A DNA stretch of 36,587 nucleotides from Jutongia hominis (GTDB taxonomy: Bacteria > Bacillota > Clostridia > Lachnospirales > Lachnospiraceae): positions 1 to 36,587 of the forward strand of contig NZ_JACRSW010000041.1 of NCBI RefSeq assembly GCF_014384965.1, written 5' to 3'. Within the stretch, counting starts at the first letter, position 1. Every line of letters starts with the position of its first letter. The position numbers and the translations under genes are program-made. Shown here in pieces: positions 28,621-35,137 of this stretch. Below the pieces are notes generated by a model, which was given only the letters and a program-made list of their open reading frames with translations, searched no databases and had not been told where the DNA came from.

Positions 28621-29169
28621 ATGAAAAAGTTTAAAATGTTATTAAGCGTAATGGCACTTGGAGTATTATTGATTACGAATGTTGTTCCAGTTAGTGCTGC
28701 TGAAAAGATTCAATCAACAAAAATAGAAAGTCTCAGTGAACTTGACTTAGATACATACACTCAGGAATTGATGGAAGCTGATGATGGAATACAATTATAT
28801 GCACCGGCTCCAGCCTTAACACAATTTAAGTTACTGCTTATCAACTCTGAAAAAGCAGGGCAGGAGACTATTCAAAATTCTTCATCTTCAATGCAGGTAG
28901 GCTCACGTTTAGATCATGGTGGAACATGGTTTCAGGCAATAACGGCAGAAGTAGGGTATGCTAAAACCAGATACGCATATTTTAACGGTGTTAGAATGAC
29001 ATTGACAGCAACAGAGCCGATGTATCTTGACAGTGATAATATCGTAGATGGATATTATTGTCTTTGGACATATGAAGGAAGTGAATATGAAGCTGGAACA
29101 TTTACAGCAAATTCCACTTCGGCAAATTCTCCGTGGAATACAATGAGTTTGAGATTTAATGTGTACTAA
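28621..29169 (+). CDS. Secreted protein 3, unknown function
   Basis: The 182-residue protein begins at ATG 28621, 8 bases or so behind GAAAGGATG. The signal peptide is standard ('MKKFKMLLSVMALGVLLITN', cut after 'PVSA', residue 26). A short acidic propeptide-like stretch (about 27-60) is followed by a compact beta-rich domain ('VGSRLDHGGTWFQAITAEVG', 'YFNGVRMTLTATEPMYLD'). There is no anchor motif and no Cys other than one in 'GYYCLWTY'. A perfect TTGACA at 28561-28566 may be a -35 box, though no good -10 follows at the usual spacing. Its leaderless neighbour starts 14 bases downstream. Confidence 0.75.
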   Translation: MKKFKMLLSVMALGVLLITNVVPVSAAEKIQSTKIESLSELDLDTYTQELMEADDGIQLYAPAPALTQFKLLLINSEKAGQETIQNSSSSMQVGSRLDHGGTWFQAITAEVGYAKTRYAYFNGVRMTLTATEPMYLDSDNIVDGYYCLWTYEGSEYEAGTFTANSTSANSPWNTMSLRFNVY

Positions 29170-29183
29170 GGAGGATTTGCACT

Positions 29184-29684
29184 ATGCAGATTAATTCTAA
29201 TTATTCTATGAATGGTGTGCTGTATGAAACTAGACGTAAGCAGGATAATATCCCTCAATTTAGTACAGAATGTGTTGTTCAGGAAAATGAAAATATAAAT
29301 CCGTATATGGAAGAAGTAGACTTTGATGAAAAAGCATTTGATATGATTGGATCGAACGCTCCACAGGATGTAAAGGATGCATGGATGGAAGCTGCTAAGG
29401 AAGTAAATGCAAATGGCTTGGGAATAAAGGGAAACGGAATGTTGAGCCATATATCGCAGATGATGGTACAAAGGCTGAATAAACAGATGAAAGGGGAAGA
29501 CGATGTGGATAACATCGACATTTTGGGAAATACAACAGAATCTGCAATTCAGGCAACGAAACAGGCACTGTACGATTTAGATCACCCAAAGGAATATGTT
29601 CCGAAAAGTATAGAAGTTCAGCGAGCTTGTATGAAAGAAAGAGAATTTTATGTTGCGTTTCTGGAAAAATTAGAAAAGTTATAA
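29184..29684 (+). CDS. Leaderless partner protein 3, unknown function
   Basis: A 166-residue acidic, helical protein, starting at ATG 29184 behind TAAGGAGG. There is no signal peptide or membrane segment. The N-terminus 'MQINSNYSMNGVLYETRRKQ' and the helical middle ('APQDVKDAWMEAAKEVNAN') recall small proteins often seen in Lachnospiraceae genomes, but I cannot name a family. It ends the cluster of secreted/leaderless pairs; a strong terminator starts 16 bases after its stop codon. Confidence 0.7.
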   Translation: MQINSNYSMNGVLYETRRKQDNIPQFSTECVVQENENINPYMEEVDFDEKAFDMIGSNAPQDVKDAWMEAAKEVNANGLGIKGNGMLSHISQMMVQRLNKQMKGEDDVDNIDILGNTTESAIQATKQALYDLDHPKEYVPKSIEVQRACMKEREFYVAFLEKLEKL

Positions 29685-29700
29685 TTCATAAAACAAAAAA

Positions 29701-29748
29701 GATGCAGAGATGTATATTATCAACAATTATACATTTCTGCATCTTTTT
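29701..29748 (+). terminator. Strong terminator ending the secreted-protein cluster
   Basis: Arms 29701-29716 and 29728-29743 pair over 16 positions with one G-U wobble around an 11-base loop, followed by a T-run. The A-run just upstream means it can also work from the other strand. Confidence 0.9.
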
Positions 29749-29858
29749 ATTTTGAGCATTCCAATAGTAATACGCTAAATCTTAAATAACTGTATATAAG
29801 GAAAATATGATATGATTATATTCAAATATGAAATTACAGGATCAGAGGTATACACAGT

Positions 29859-30218
29859 ATGTACAGAGACACTATATTTCAATATGTAAAAAAACAATAT
29901 GGAACAATTCCAGAATATCTGTGGAATGATTTACCAGATAGTGCAATACTTCGTAATGACAATGGAAAATGGTACGCAGTATTTATGAATTTGGAAGGCT
30001 TTAAAATCGGATTGGATACAAAAGATAGGGTTGATATTATGGTTGTAAAATGTAAGCCGGATATGATAAGTGTTATGACACACATGAAAGGCTTTCTGCC
30101 GGGATATCACATGGATAAAAGTAATTGGATCACAATTCTTCTGGATGGGACAGTCCAGGAGGCGAAGATATTAGATTTTCTTGATATGAGCTATGATTTG
30201 ACGGACGGGGCAGATTGA
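29859..30218 (+). CDS. YjbR/MmcQ-family protein
   Basis: A 119-residue protein with the YjbR (CyaY-like fold) pattern: 'YGTIPEYLWNDLPDSAILRN', 'GKWYAVFMNL', 'VDIMVVKCKPDMISVM', 'FLPGYHMDKSNWITILLDG' and a terminal 'ILDFLDMSYDL'. The family is widespread and linked to DNA binding by structure; its real role is unclear. ATG 29859 follows a modest AGAGG. The N-terminal 'MYRDTIFQYVKKQ' is usual. It has no tight partner on the + strand; the minus-strand peptide genes converge on it from the right, with the second stop 19 bases beyond its end. Confidence 0.85.
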   Translation: MYRDTIFQYVKKQYGTIPEYLWNDLPDSAILRNDNGKWYAVFMNLEGFKIGLDTKDRVDIMVVKCKPDMISVMTHMKGFLPGYHMDKSNWITILLDGTVQEAKILDFLDMSYDLTDGAD

Positions 30219-30237
30219 GGAAAGTATGAAATAATAT

Positions 30238-30321
30238 TTAAAAACGATAATATCCTCTTGTGAAGAAAGTTGCATAAAAGCTAAGTATATTTTCAATAAA
30301 GTTGTGAAGTTTATTTTTCAT
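30238..30321 (-). CDS. 27-residue peptide, second of a tandem paralogous pair
   Basis: On the minus strand, ATG at 30321-30319 opens 27 codons ending in TAA at 30240-30238. An AAAGGCGA sequence lies about 10 bases upstream. The peptide is rich in Phe, Asn and Tyr and shares 'HNFIEN.LSFYA.FFT' with the peptide at 30399-30482; 18 of 27 residues are identical and the length is the same. It has no signal peptide and no Cys, and should form a mostly amphipathic helix. I do not recognise it. A leaderless secreted peptide, signal, or small membrane toxin are all possible. The ORF is too short for normal gene finding. Confidence 0.65.
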   Translation of the reverse strand: MKNKLHNFIENILSFYATFFTRGYYRF

Positions 30322-30343
30322 GGAAGTCTATCGCCTTTCGTTT
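30259..30343. repeat. About 85-bp direct repeat, copy 1
   Basis: This repeat matches 30420-30505 over about 85 bp, 161 bp apart, in the same orientation. On the minus strand it covers most of the 27-codon peptide gene and its ribosome binding site, so the repeat is explained by duplication of that small gene. The 3' ends of the two genes (the last few codons) have drifted. Confidence 0.8.
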
Positions 30344-30398
30344 TCCTATGACTATTACCATAATGATCTGCAAGATCTGTTTGTGGGACAACTGCATA

Positions 30399-30482
30399 TT
30401 ACATAGGGTAAAATCTGTGTGTGAAAAAGTTTGCATAAAAGCTAAGTAAGTTTTCAATAAAGTTGTGGAATTTGTTTCTCAT
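30399..30482 (-). CDS. 27-residue peptide, first of a tandem paralogous pair
   Basis: On the minus strand, ATG at 30482-30480 is preceded by a strong AAAGGAGATG, 7-8 bases away, and the frame runs 27 codons to TAA at 30401-30399. A perfect TATAAT -10 box lies at 30519-30514 on the same strand. Key residues are 'HNFIENLLSFYANFFTH' with a basic start and an aromatic end (FYPM). The paralogue downstream keeps the frame and length despite many base changes, which indicates selection for the peptide. Two adjacent copies with their own ribosome binding sites are probably on one mRNA. The function is unknown. Confidence 0.7.
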   Translation of the reverse strand: MRNKFHNFIENLLSFYANFFTHRFYPM

Positions 30483-30505
30483 GGAAGTTCATCTCCTTTC
30501 TGTTT
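30420..30505. repeat. About 85-bp direct repeat, copy 2
   Basis: Partner of the repeat at 30259-30343. The conserved stretch includes the ribosome binding site and the first 20 or so codons of the minus-strand peptide gene. Its better Shine-Dalgarno sequence and nearby -10 box make this the leading copy of the pair. Confidence 0.8.
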
Positions 30506-30513
30506 ACGCTGTC

Positions 30514-30519
30514 ATTATA
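30514..30519 (-). promoter_or_regulatory. -10 box for the twin peptide genes
   Basis: A perfect TATAAT reads on the minus strand about 30 bases before the first peptide start. No good TTGACA is found 17 bases further upstream; TTGGCA lies at a spacing of 22. Either the promoter needs an activator or it is weak. A bidirectional terminator hairpin (30573-30614) isolates it from upstream minus-strand transcription. Confidence 0.45.
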
Positions 30520-30572
30520 AAACACGAAGGGGGATATTACTTGCCAAAATAAAAAAATAAATAGACAAAAAT

Positions 30573-30625
30573 TGCAACGGGCAGAAAGTGTGTAAATATT
30601 CTCTGTCCGTTGCAGTTTCTTATAT
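30573..30625. terminator. Bidirectional hairpin terminator
   Basis: Arms 30573-30585 and 30602-30614 pair over 13 positions with one wobble around a 16-base loop. T-rich tracts flank it on both strands (TTTCTTATATATTTTT on +, ATTTTTGTCTATTTATTTT on -). No gene reading into it from the left on the + strand is recognisable. Confidence 0.65.
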
Positions 30626-30830
30626 ATTTTTGCTATACCGATTGCTAATAATATTGCAACAGCGGATTTTATGATTCATTCCACGCTTATGAATGAACAG
30701 TATTCACATCAGATTGAAAATTTTAAAAACACTGTGGATGTCAGAGTAAAAGAAATGCAGTGATGGATATGATAAATAGCCAAAAAACGTCCGCAAATAG
30801 AATTTACAACAGAATATAAAGCAGATAAAG
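30615..30830 (+). other. Relic sequence, no intact gene
   Basis: Two short protein-like frames are visible but neither has a proper start. One reads to the stop near 30763 ('IPIANNIATADFMIHSTLMN', then 'NFKNTVDVRVKEMQ'). The other reads from about 30776 to a stop near 30864 ('KKRPQIEFTTEYKADKDEWY', then 'QMCHSFF'). They look like tail fragments of lost genes. I cannot name their families. Confidence 0.35.
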
Positions 30831-30863
30831 ACGAATGGTATCAGATGTGCCATTCGTTTTTTT
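30831..30863 (+). terminator. Hairpin terminator before the XRE gene
   Basis: An 8-bp stem, ACGAATGG (30831-30838) with CCATTCGT (30850-30857), has an 11-base loop and a seven-T run (30857-30863). It probably belonged to the gene fragment just upstream and now separates it from the Agr locus. Confidence 0.7.
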
Positions 30864-30981
30864 AATAAAAGCACAAATTAACCTACTTACGAGCATAAAA
30901 TGATGTGCGTTGGGTTGTTTTCTGGACTATGAGAATCAAAGTCCCATTGATATGATTAACATGGAAAAGAGGTGCAAAATC

Positions 30982-31314
30982 TTGGATACAGGAAGAAAAG
31001 ATGCCAATATACAGATAGGAAAGAGACTAAGAGAGGCAAGACTGAATATGAACCTCGAAAAGTCAGAAATTGCGGATGTATTAGGTGTTACAGTGGAACA
31101 TTATCGAAAGCTTGAGGCGGGTATAACGGGAATATCTGTAGATAAAGTGTTGACACTCTATCATAAATATGGAATTGATCCTACATATCTGATAACAGGC
31201 GAGAGCAGTATGAAAGATTTTAATCTGGATTACTATGTTGCGAACAGCACAAAGGAGCAGAGAAATGAGTTTTTTGACCGTGTGCTGGCTTATTTATCTA
31301 AGTTGATTAGATAA
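30982..31314 (+). CDS. XRE-family DNA-binding regulator
   Basis: A helix-turn-helix regulator of 110 residues. I chose TTG 30982 because AGAGGTG lies 7 bases upstream; ATG 30961 is in frame but has no site, and the frame is open to TTG 30910. The HTH spans about residues 12-66 ('IGKRLREARLNMNLEKSEIA', 'VLGVTVEHYRKLEAG', 'ILTGE'-like end 'YLITGES'). The C-terminus is short and helical. Regulators of this size commonly sit beside Agr-type loci in Lachnospiraceae. The response regulator starts 44 bases downstream, so it may control or belong to that operon. Confidence 0.82.
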   Translation: MDTGRKDANIQIGKRLREARLNMNLEKSEIADVLGVTVEHYRKLEAGITGISVDKVLTLYHKYGIDPTYLITGESSMKDFNLDYYVANSTKEQRNEFFDRVLAYLSKLIR

Positions 31315-31358
31315 ATTGAAGTGCTTCCTACTTCCAAGCCCGAAAAGGAGGAAGTGTT

Positions 31359-32066
31359 ATGCTTAATATTGCGGTCTGTGATGACAGCAGAACAGATGTA
31401 GAAATGCTGGAAAGTGCTTTTGATAAGTTAGCGCAGTACCAGTTTTCTTATGAAGTGTATTTTACAGCGAAGGAGTTGCTGAAGCATGTTATAGATGATG
31501 GTGAAATGTATCATCTGTATATATTTGACATTGAAATGCCGGAGATGAATGGTTTGCAGCTTGCAAAAGAAATCCGGAAAATAGATGCCAAAGCATTGTT
31601 TGTATTCCTGACTGGATATACGCAGTATGTTATGGATGTTTTTGAGGTTATTACCTTTGACTATATTTCTAAACCGATTACAGTGGAAAAGCTGGAGTCC
31701 GTCCTTTTAAAAGCCATGCAGTATCTTCATATGATAAAGCGTGACTTTGTCTTTCAGTTCCGAAAAAATCAGTTTCGTATTAGCTGCGATGATATTGTGT
31801 ATTTTGAGAAGAAAGGTCGTCAGGCAGTGATACATACGATCTCAGAAAATTTCAAGGCAAATATGACAACTGAAGAAATATGGAAACAGCTTGATGATAA
31901 GGTCTTTGCCCATATTCATGTATCATATATCATCAATCTTGGGCATATCAGGGCGATTGAGGGAGATGAAGTAGTGATGGACAATGAAGAAAGACTTCTG
32001 ATTGCCCGTTCCCATAAGCAGAATTTAAAAGAAAAACATATGGAGTTTGTAAGGAGGATGGTTTAA
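31359..32066 (+). CDS. agrA: AgrA-like LytTR response regulator
   Basis: The 235-residue regulator has a receiver domain (residues 1-125) with the acidic pair Asp8/Asp9, phospho-acceptor Asp57 ('LYIFDIEMPEMNG'), the Thr of 'FLTGY', and the conserved Lys-Pro in 'FDYISKPI'. A LytTR DNA-binding domain follows (about 135-235, 'FVFQFRKNQFRISCDDIVYF', 'FAHIHVSYIINLGHIRAIEG'). Such regulators bind pairs of 9-10 bp direct repeats spaced by two helical turns; a pair of that kind lies at 33365-33394. ATG 31359 follows AAAAGGAGG. The kinase gene starts 2 bases after its stop. The receiver and DNA-binding parts look functional. Confidence 0.9.
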   Translation: MLNIAVCDDSRTDVEMLESAFDKLAQYQFSYEVYFTAKELLKHVIDDGEMYHLYIFDIEMPEMNGLQLAKEIRKIDAKALFVFLTGYTQYVMDVFEVITFDYISKPITVEKLESVLLKAMQYLHMIKRDFVFQFRKNQFRISCDDIVYFEKKGRQAVIHTISENFKANMTTEEIWKQLDDKVFAHIHVSYIINLGHIRAIEGDEVVMDNEERLLIARSHKQNLKEKHMEFVRRMV

Positions 32067-32068
32067 GG

Positions 32069-33355
32069 ATGGAATATGTGATACGCTTTGCCATCAGCCT
32101 GTTTGATCTGGCAGTGTTTATGTATTATTTTCATTCCAATAAGAAAATGAAACCAGTATCAAAGGTATGGATATGGGCTGGATTTACCATTGCTGCAATT
32201 ATATGGACATTTGTCAGCAACATAAAAAATCCGTATCTGAATCTTGCGACTCTTTTGATTGTGCTTATACTGTTATCATTTTATTATGAATCAGGAATGT
32301 GGACGAGAATTATAAATATTGTGACATTCATGGGTATTGGAATGCTGTTTGAACCTGTAGCTTTGCTGTTACTCCATGCGATGAATTTTCATATGGGAGA
32401 AAGTTATAAATATTATTTTGTAATGGTAATATGCAGCTTTGTTCGTGGAAATGTGATGTATATTCTGTCAAAATTGATTTCAAAGAAAGGGATGCAAATT
32501 GCTGCCTTTCCGAAAGAAATTTTGGGTGTGCTGGTTATGGTATTTACCTTTACGGTGTTGAACTGTTGCTTTATTATTCTTTTGTCATTGGAGGCGGGCA
32601 GTGAAAAAAGCCTGCTTATGTGTGCCAGTATTGTAATTTCCCTTGTCCTGACGGATTATTTTATGCTGTATATGATGGAGCGTTTTAATTATCTTGTGCA
32701 AAAACAGTATGAGGATGCAATGTACAGGGAAGAAATGCACTATAAAGACATCTATTATGAAGAAGCAGAAAAACAGAATAAGGAAGTGCAGAAGTTAAAG
32801 CACGATATGAAACATAAATTGCATGAACTGTATCATCTGGTGGAAAATAGTGATGGGCAGGAACTTTCAGAGAAAATCGGTGCAATGTGCAAGGAATTTG
32901 AGCAGATAGATGAAAAGCAGTATTCTGATAATCCAATCGTAGATTCTGTGCTCCGTATTAAATTTGGCAGGGCAAAGGCAAGGGGAATAAAAGTAGAAAC
33001 ATCTATTCGTATTCCAAAGCAGATGCAGCTTGATCACGGGGATATAGGTGTATTGTATGGAAATCTTGTGGATAATGCGGTAGAAGCCTGTAGCAAGGTG
33101 CCGGAGGGACAGCGTTTTGTAAAGATTGAAAATAAGTACCAGTCGGGGATTTTGCTTCTTGTAATAACAAACAGCAAAACAGGAAAGAAAAATAAAAGCC
33201 TGAAAACAACCAAGAAAGATAATATCCGACATGGGCATGGTGTTCAGAGTGTTCGTAAAGTGGTAGAAAAATACAATGGAACGGTCAGTTTTACAGATAA
33301 AGGGGATATATTTGAGGTTTCAGCAATGCTCTATGGAATTGAAGTGAAGGAATAA
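32069..33355 (+). CDS. agrC: AgrC-like GHKL sensor histidine kinase
   Basis: A 428-residue membrane kinase that likely senses the autoinducing peptide made by agrD/agrB. The N-terminal 205 residues hold six or so membrane segments. A coiled coil leads to the phospho-acceptor His245 ('KLKHDMKHKLHEL'). The GHKL ATPase has an N box 'GNLVDNAVEAC' and a G box 'HGHGVQSV'. The start ATG 32069 is 2 bases after the stop codon of the regulator, with the Shine-Dalgarno inside that gene's end (AAGGAGG). AgrC-type kinases act as dimers and phosphorylate AgrA. Confidence 0.9.
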   Translation: MEYVIRFAISLFDLAVFMYYFHSNKKMKPVSKVWIWAGFTIAAIIWTFVSNIKNPYLNLATLLIVLILLSFYYESGMWTRIINIVTFMGIGMLFEPVALLLLHAMNFHMGESYKYYFVMVICSFVRGNVMYILSKLISKKGMQIAAFPKEILGVLVMVFTFTVLNCCFIILLSLEAGSEKSLLMCASIVISLVLTDYFMLYMMERFNYLVQKQYEDAMYREEMHYKDIYYEEAEKQNKEVQKLKHDMKHKLHELYHLVENSDGQELSEKIGAMCKEFEQIDEKQYSDNPIVDSVLRIKFGRAKARGIKVETSIRIPKQMQLDHGDIGVLYGNLVDNAVEACSKVPEGQRFVKIENKYQSGILLLVITNSKTGKKNKSLKTTKKDNIRHGHGVQSVRKVVEKYNGTVSFTDKGDIFEVSAMLYGIEVKE

Positions 33356-33364
33356 ATGCAAAGC

Positions 33365-33425
33365 GTTACACTTAAATGTCAATCTGTTACACTTTGCCGG
33401 ATTTTCCCATAAAGTATGATATAGT
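33365..33425 (+). promoter_or_regulatory. AgrA/LytTR-type direct repeats and promoter for agrD-agrB
   Basis: GTTACACTT occurs at 33365-33373 and 33386-33394, exactly 21 bp apart, which is the spacing used by AgrA/LytTR regulators (two helical turns). TTGCCG (33394-33399) could be a weak -35. TATAGT (33420-33425) lies 20 bp downstream, a long spacing like that of activator-dependent agr promoters; TATGAT at 33415 is an alternative at 15 bp. It lies just before the AIP precursor and suggests positive feedback. Binding is inferred. Confidence 0.65.
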
Positions 33426-33458
33426 GCATTCATCAAATGTAAAGGAGGACATATACAT

Positions 33459-33623
33459 ATGTCAAAATTAAGAAGATTGATGAACCGACTCAGTCATGGG
33501 GCATTAACAAGCGTGGCAGCACTTGCCCTTACGGTAACTGCAACAAATATGAACCGTTGCTGCTGGTTTATTTTCGGACAGGACAAGTTACCGGATAATG
33601 CGAAAAAACTTAGAAAATTTTAA
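33459..33623 (+). CDS. agrD: AgrD-like autoinducing peptide precursor
   Basis: A 54-residue precursor from ATG 33459 behind AAAGGAGG. It has the three AgrD parts: a basic amphipathic leader ('MSKLRRLMNRLSHGALTSVA' and on to about residue 30), a core with Cys34-Cys35 ('NRCCWFIFG'), and a charged C-terminal tail with 'DKLPDNAKKL'. AgrB would cut after Phe39 and join Cys35 through a thiolactone, giving a ring CWFIF; a Cys34-based ring is less likely by spacing. It lies between the kinase and AgrB, with the AgrB start 14 bases away. It is too small for many gene finders. Confidence 0.88.
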   Translation: MSKLRRLMNRLSHGALTSVAALALTVTATNMNRCCWFIFGQDKLPDNAKKLRKF

Positions 33624-33637
33624 GGTGGTAACAGGGT

Positions 33638-34222
33638 ATGATTGCTAAATTTGCAAAGAAGATAAATGAAATATTGATACAAAAGGGGATTGTGCAAAAA
33701 GAGGATGCAGAACTGTACCGATATGGGATAGAAAATGGCATTGTTGTTGCAGGAAACCTTTTGGCTTCTGGAATATTTGGCATTGTGACGGGGAGACCGG
33801 GACTTGTTCTGGTCTTCCTGTTATTTTATGCCTCGTTGAGAAGCTATAGTGGGGGCAGCCACTGTAAGAGTAGAATCGGCTGTTTTTTGATATCAATGGC
33901 AATTTTATTTATTCCGGTTTATACATATGAGCCTGTAATGAAAAATGTTCCTAATGCCGTGATTTTATTGATCGGAGTTCTTGCAGTGGTAATTATTATT
34001 GTCCTTGCCCCAGTGGAAAGTATCAATAAACCGCTTGATGAGGAAGAAAGAAGGTATTATGCAAGGGTAACACATTGCATAACGGCATTACAGGTATGTG
34101 TTCTTATCATTTTGTTTTGTCTGGATCTGCAAGATTATTTTTATGCCGGGTATGTAAGTATAGTCCTGGTAGCAGTATTTATGGTTATGGGAAAGATTGC
34201 AGTGAAACGATATGTGCAATAG
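33638..34222 (+). CDS. agrB: AgrB-like accessory gene regulator protease
   Basis: The 194-residue membrane peptidase processes AgrD into the cyclic peptide and helps release it. The catalytic pair is His75 and Cys82 in 'SYSGGSHCKSRIGC', with the same 7-residue spacing as Staphylococcus AgrB. About five hydrophobic segments surround it (near residues 35-50, 56-66, 83-97, 107-125, 148-185). ATG 33638 follows TAAGGTGG. Gene order A-C-D-B differs from the staphylococcal B-D-C-A. No terminator is visible after it, and a gap of 189 bases leads to the next two-component genes. Confidence 0.9.
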   Translation: MIAKFAKKINEILIQKGIVQKEDAELYRYGIENGIVVAGNLLASGIFGIVTGRPGLVLVFLLFYASLRSYSGGSHCKSRIGCFLISMAILFIPVYTYEPVMKNVPNAVILLIGVLAVVIIIVLAPVESINKPLDEEERRYYARVTHCITALQVCVLIILFCLDLQDYFYAGYVSIVLVAVFMVMGKIAVKRYVQ

Positions 34223-34324
34223 CAAAATGTATTAAAAATAGGTATTGATATATAATTTTGTAGACGAACATGCAATATTACAAATATAGAGTAGTGGTTA
34301 AAATTTTGGATAAAGATGCCGAAA

Positions 34325-34330
34325 TATAAT
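34325..34330 (+). promoter_or_regulatory. Possible -10 box for the second two-component pair
   Basis: A perfect TATAAT lies 81 bases before the start codon at 34412. No clear TTGACA is found 16-18 bases upstream; TTTTGG at 34304-34309 sits at 15 bp. The gap also contains a GTTAAAAT-like half site near 34297, but no convincing second repeat, so the regulator is unknown. Confidence 0.35.
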
Positions 34331-34411
34331 AAAAAATAGGAAAATATACAAAAAATAATCCAACCAAATGAAAGAAGTATGTCAAATTTGTGTGTGGAAG
34401 GGGATGAGCAT

Positions 34412-35137
34412 ATGTTCAGAATTGCTATATGTGATGATGAAAGACAATTTAGAAAACGCATTCATGATATTTTAATAGAATATATGAATGAAAATGATAT
34501 ATTGTACGAAATTGATGAATTTGAATCAGGAAAGGATTTTATAAGTTTAGGTATCAATCTAGCAAAGTATGATATTGTTTTTCTGGATGTAAATATGGAT
34601 GAACTGGATGGAATGGAAACTGCACAGAAAATAAGAAAAGTCAGCAATGATGTTTTTATAGTTTTTGTTACAGCATTTATTACATGTGCCCCTCAAGGAT
34701 ACAGCGTAGGAGCTATAAGATATATTTTGAAAAATAATGTAAATTTTCCGGAACTAATATTTGAGTGTATGGATGCAATCAGCATGAATATGAATTATGT
34801 AGCTCAAAAGAAGAAATTTAACTTTAATGAGGGTGCAAAGGTTGTAGCATTAGAGCGTTTGTTATACATAGAGAGCAGATTGCATAAACTGGAATTTTAC
34901 ATTATGGAGGACAAGTTAAAAAAATATTCAATATATGGCAAACTAGATGAGCTGGAAAAAGAGTTGCAAGGTAATGATTTTATCCGGATACATCAAAGTT
35001 ATCTGGTTAATATGAAGCATATTGAGAAAGTCAGCCGGTATGAGGCGTTATTGAACAATGGTATTAAATTAGAAATTCCAAAAGCACGATATAAATTTGT
35101 TGAAGAAACATTTGTTTCGTATAAAGGAGAAATATAG
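34412..35137 (+). CDS. Second LytTR response regulator
   Basis: A 241-residue regulator, starting at ATG 34412 behind GGAAGGGGATG; the frame is open further upstream without a site. Receiver residues are Asp8/Asp9, phospho-acceptor Asp59 ('IVFLDVNMDELDG') and a Thr in 'FVTAF'. The usual Lys-Pro loop reads 'YILKNNVN', so the conserved Pro is absent. The LytTR domain is at about 140-241 ('VALERLLYIESRLHKLEFYI', 'FIRIHQSYLVNMKHIEKVSR'). It is followed without a gap by its kinase. No AgrB/AgrD gene is attached, so the signal is not known; it might listen to the neighbouring Agr peptide. Confidence 0.87.
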   Translation: MFRIAICDDERQFRKRIHDILIEYMNENDILYEIDEFESGKDFISLGINLAKYDIVFLDVNMDELDGMETAQKIRKVSNDVFIVFVTAFITCAPQGYSVGAIRYILKNNVNFPELIFECMDAISMNMNYVAQKKKFNFNEGAKVVALERLLYIESRLHKLEFYIMEDKLKKYSIYGKLDELEKELQGNDFIRIHQSYLVNMKHIEKVSRYEALLNNGIKLEIPKARYKFVEETFVSYKGEI

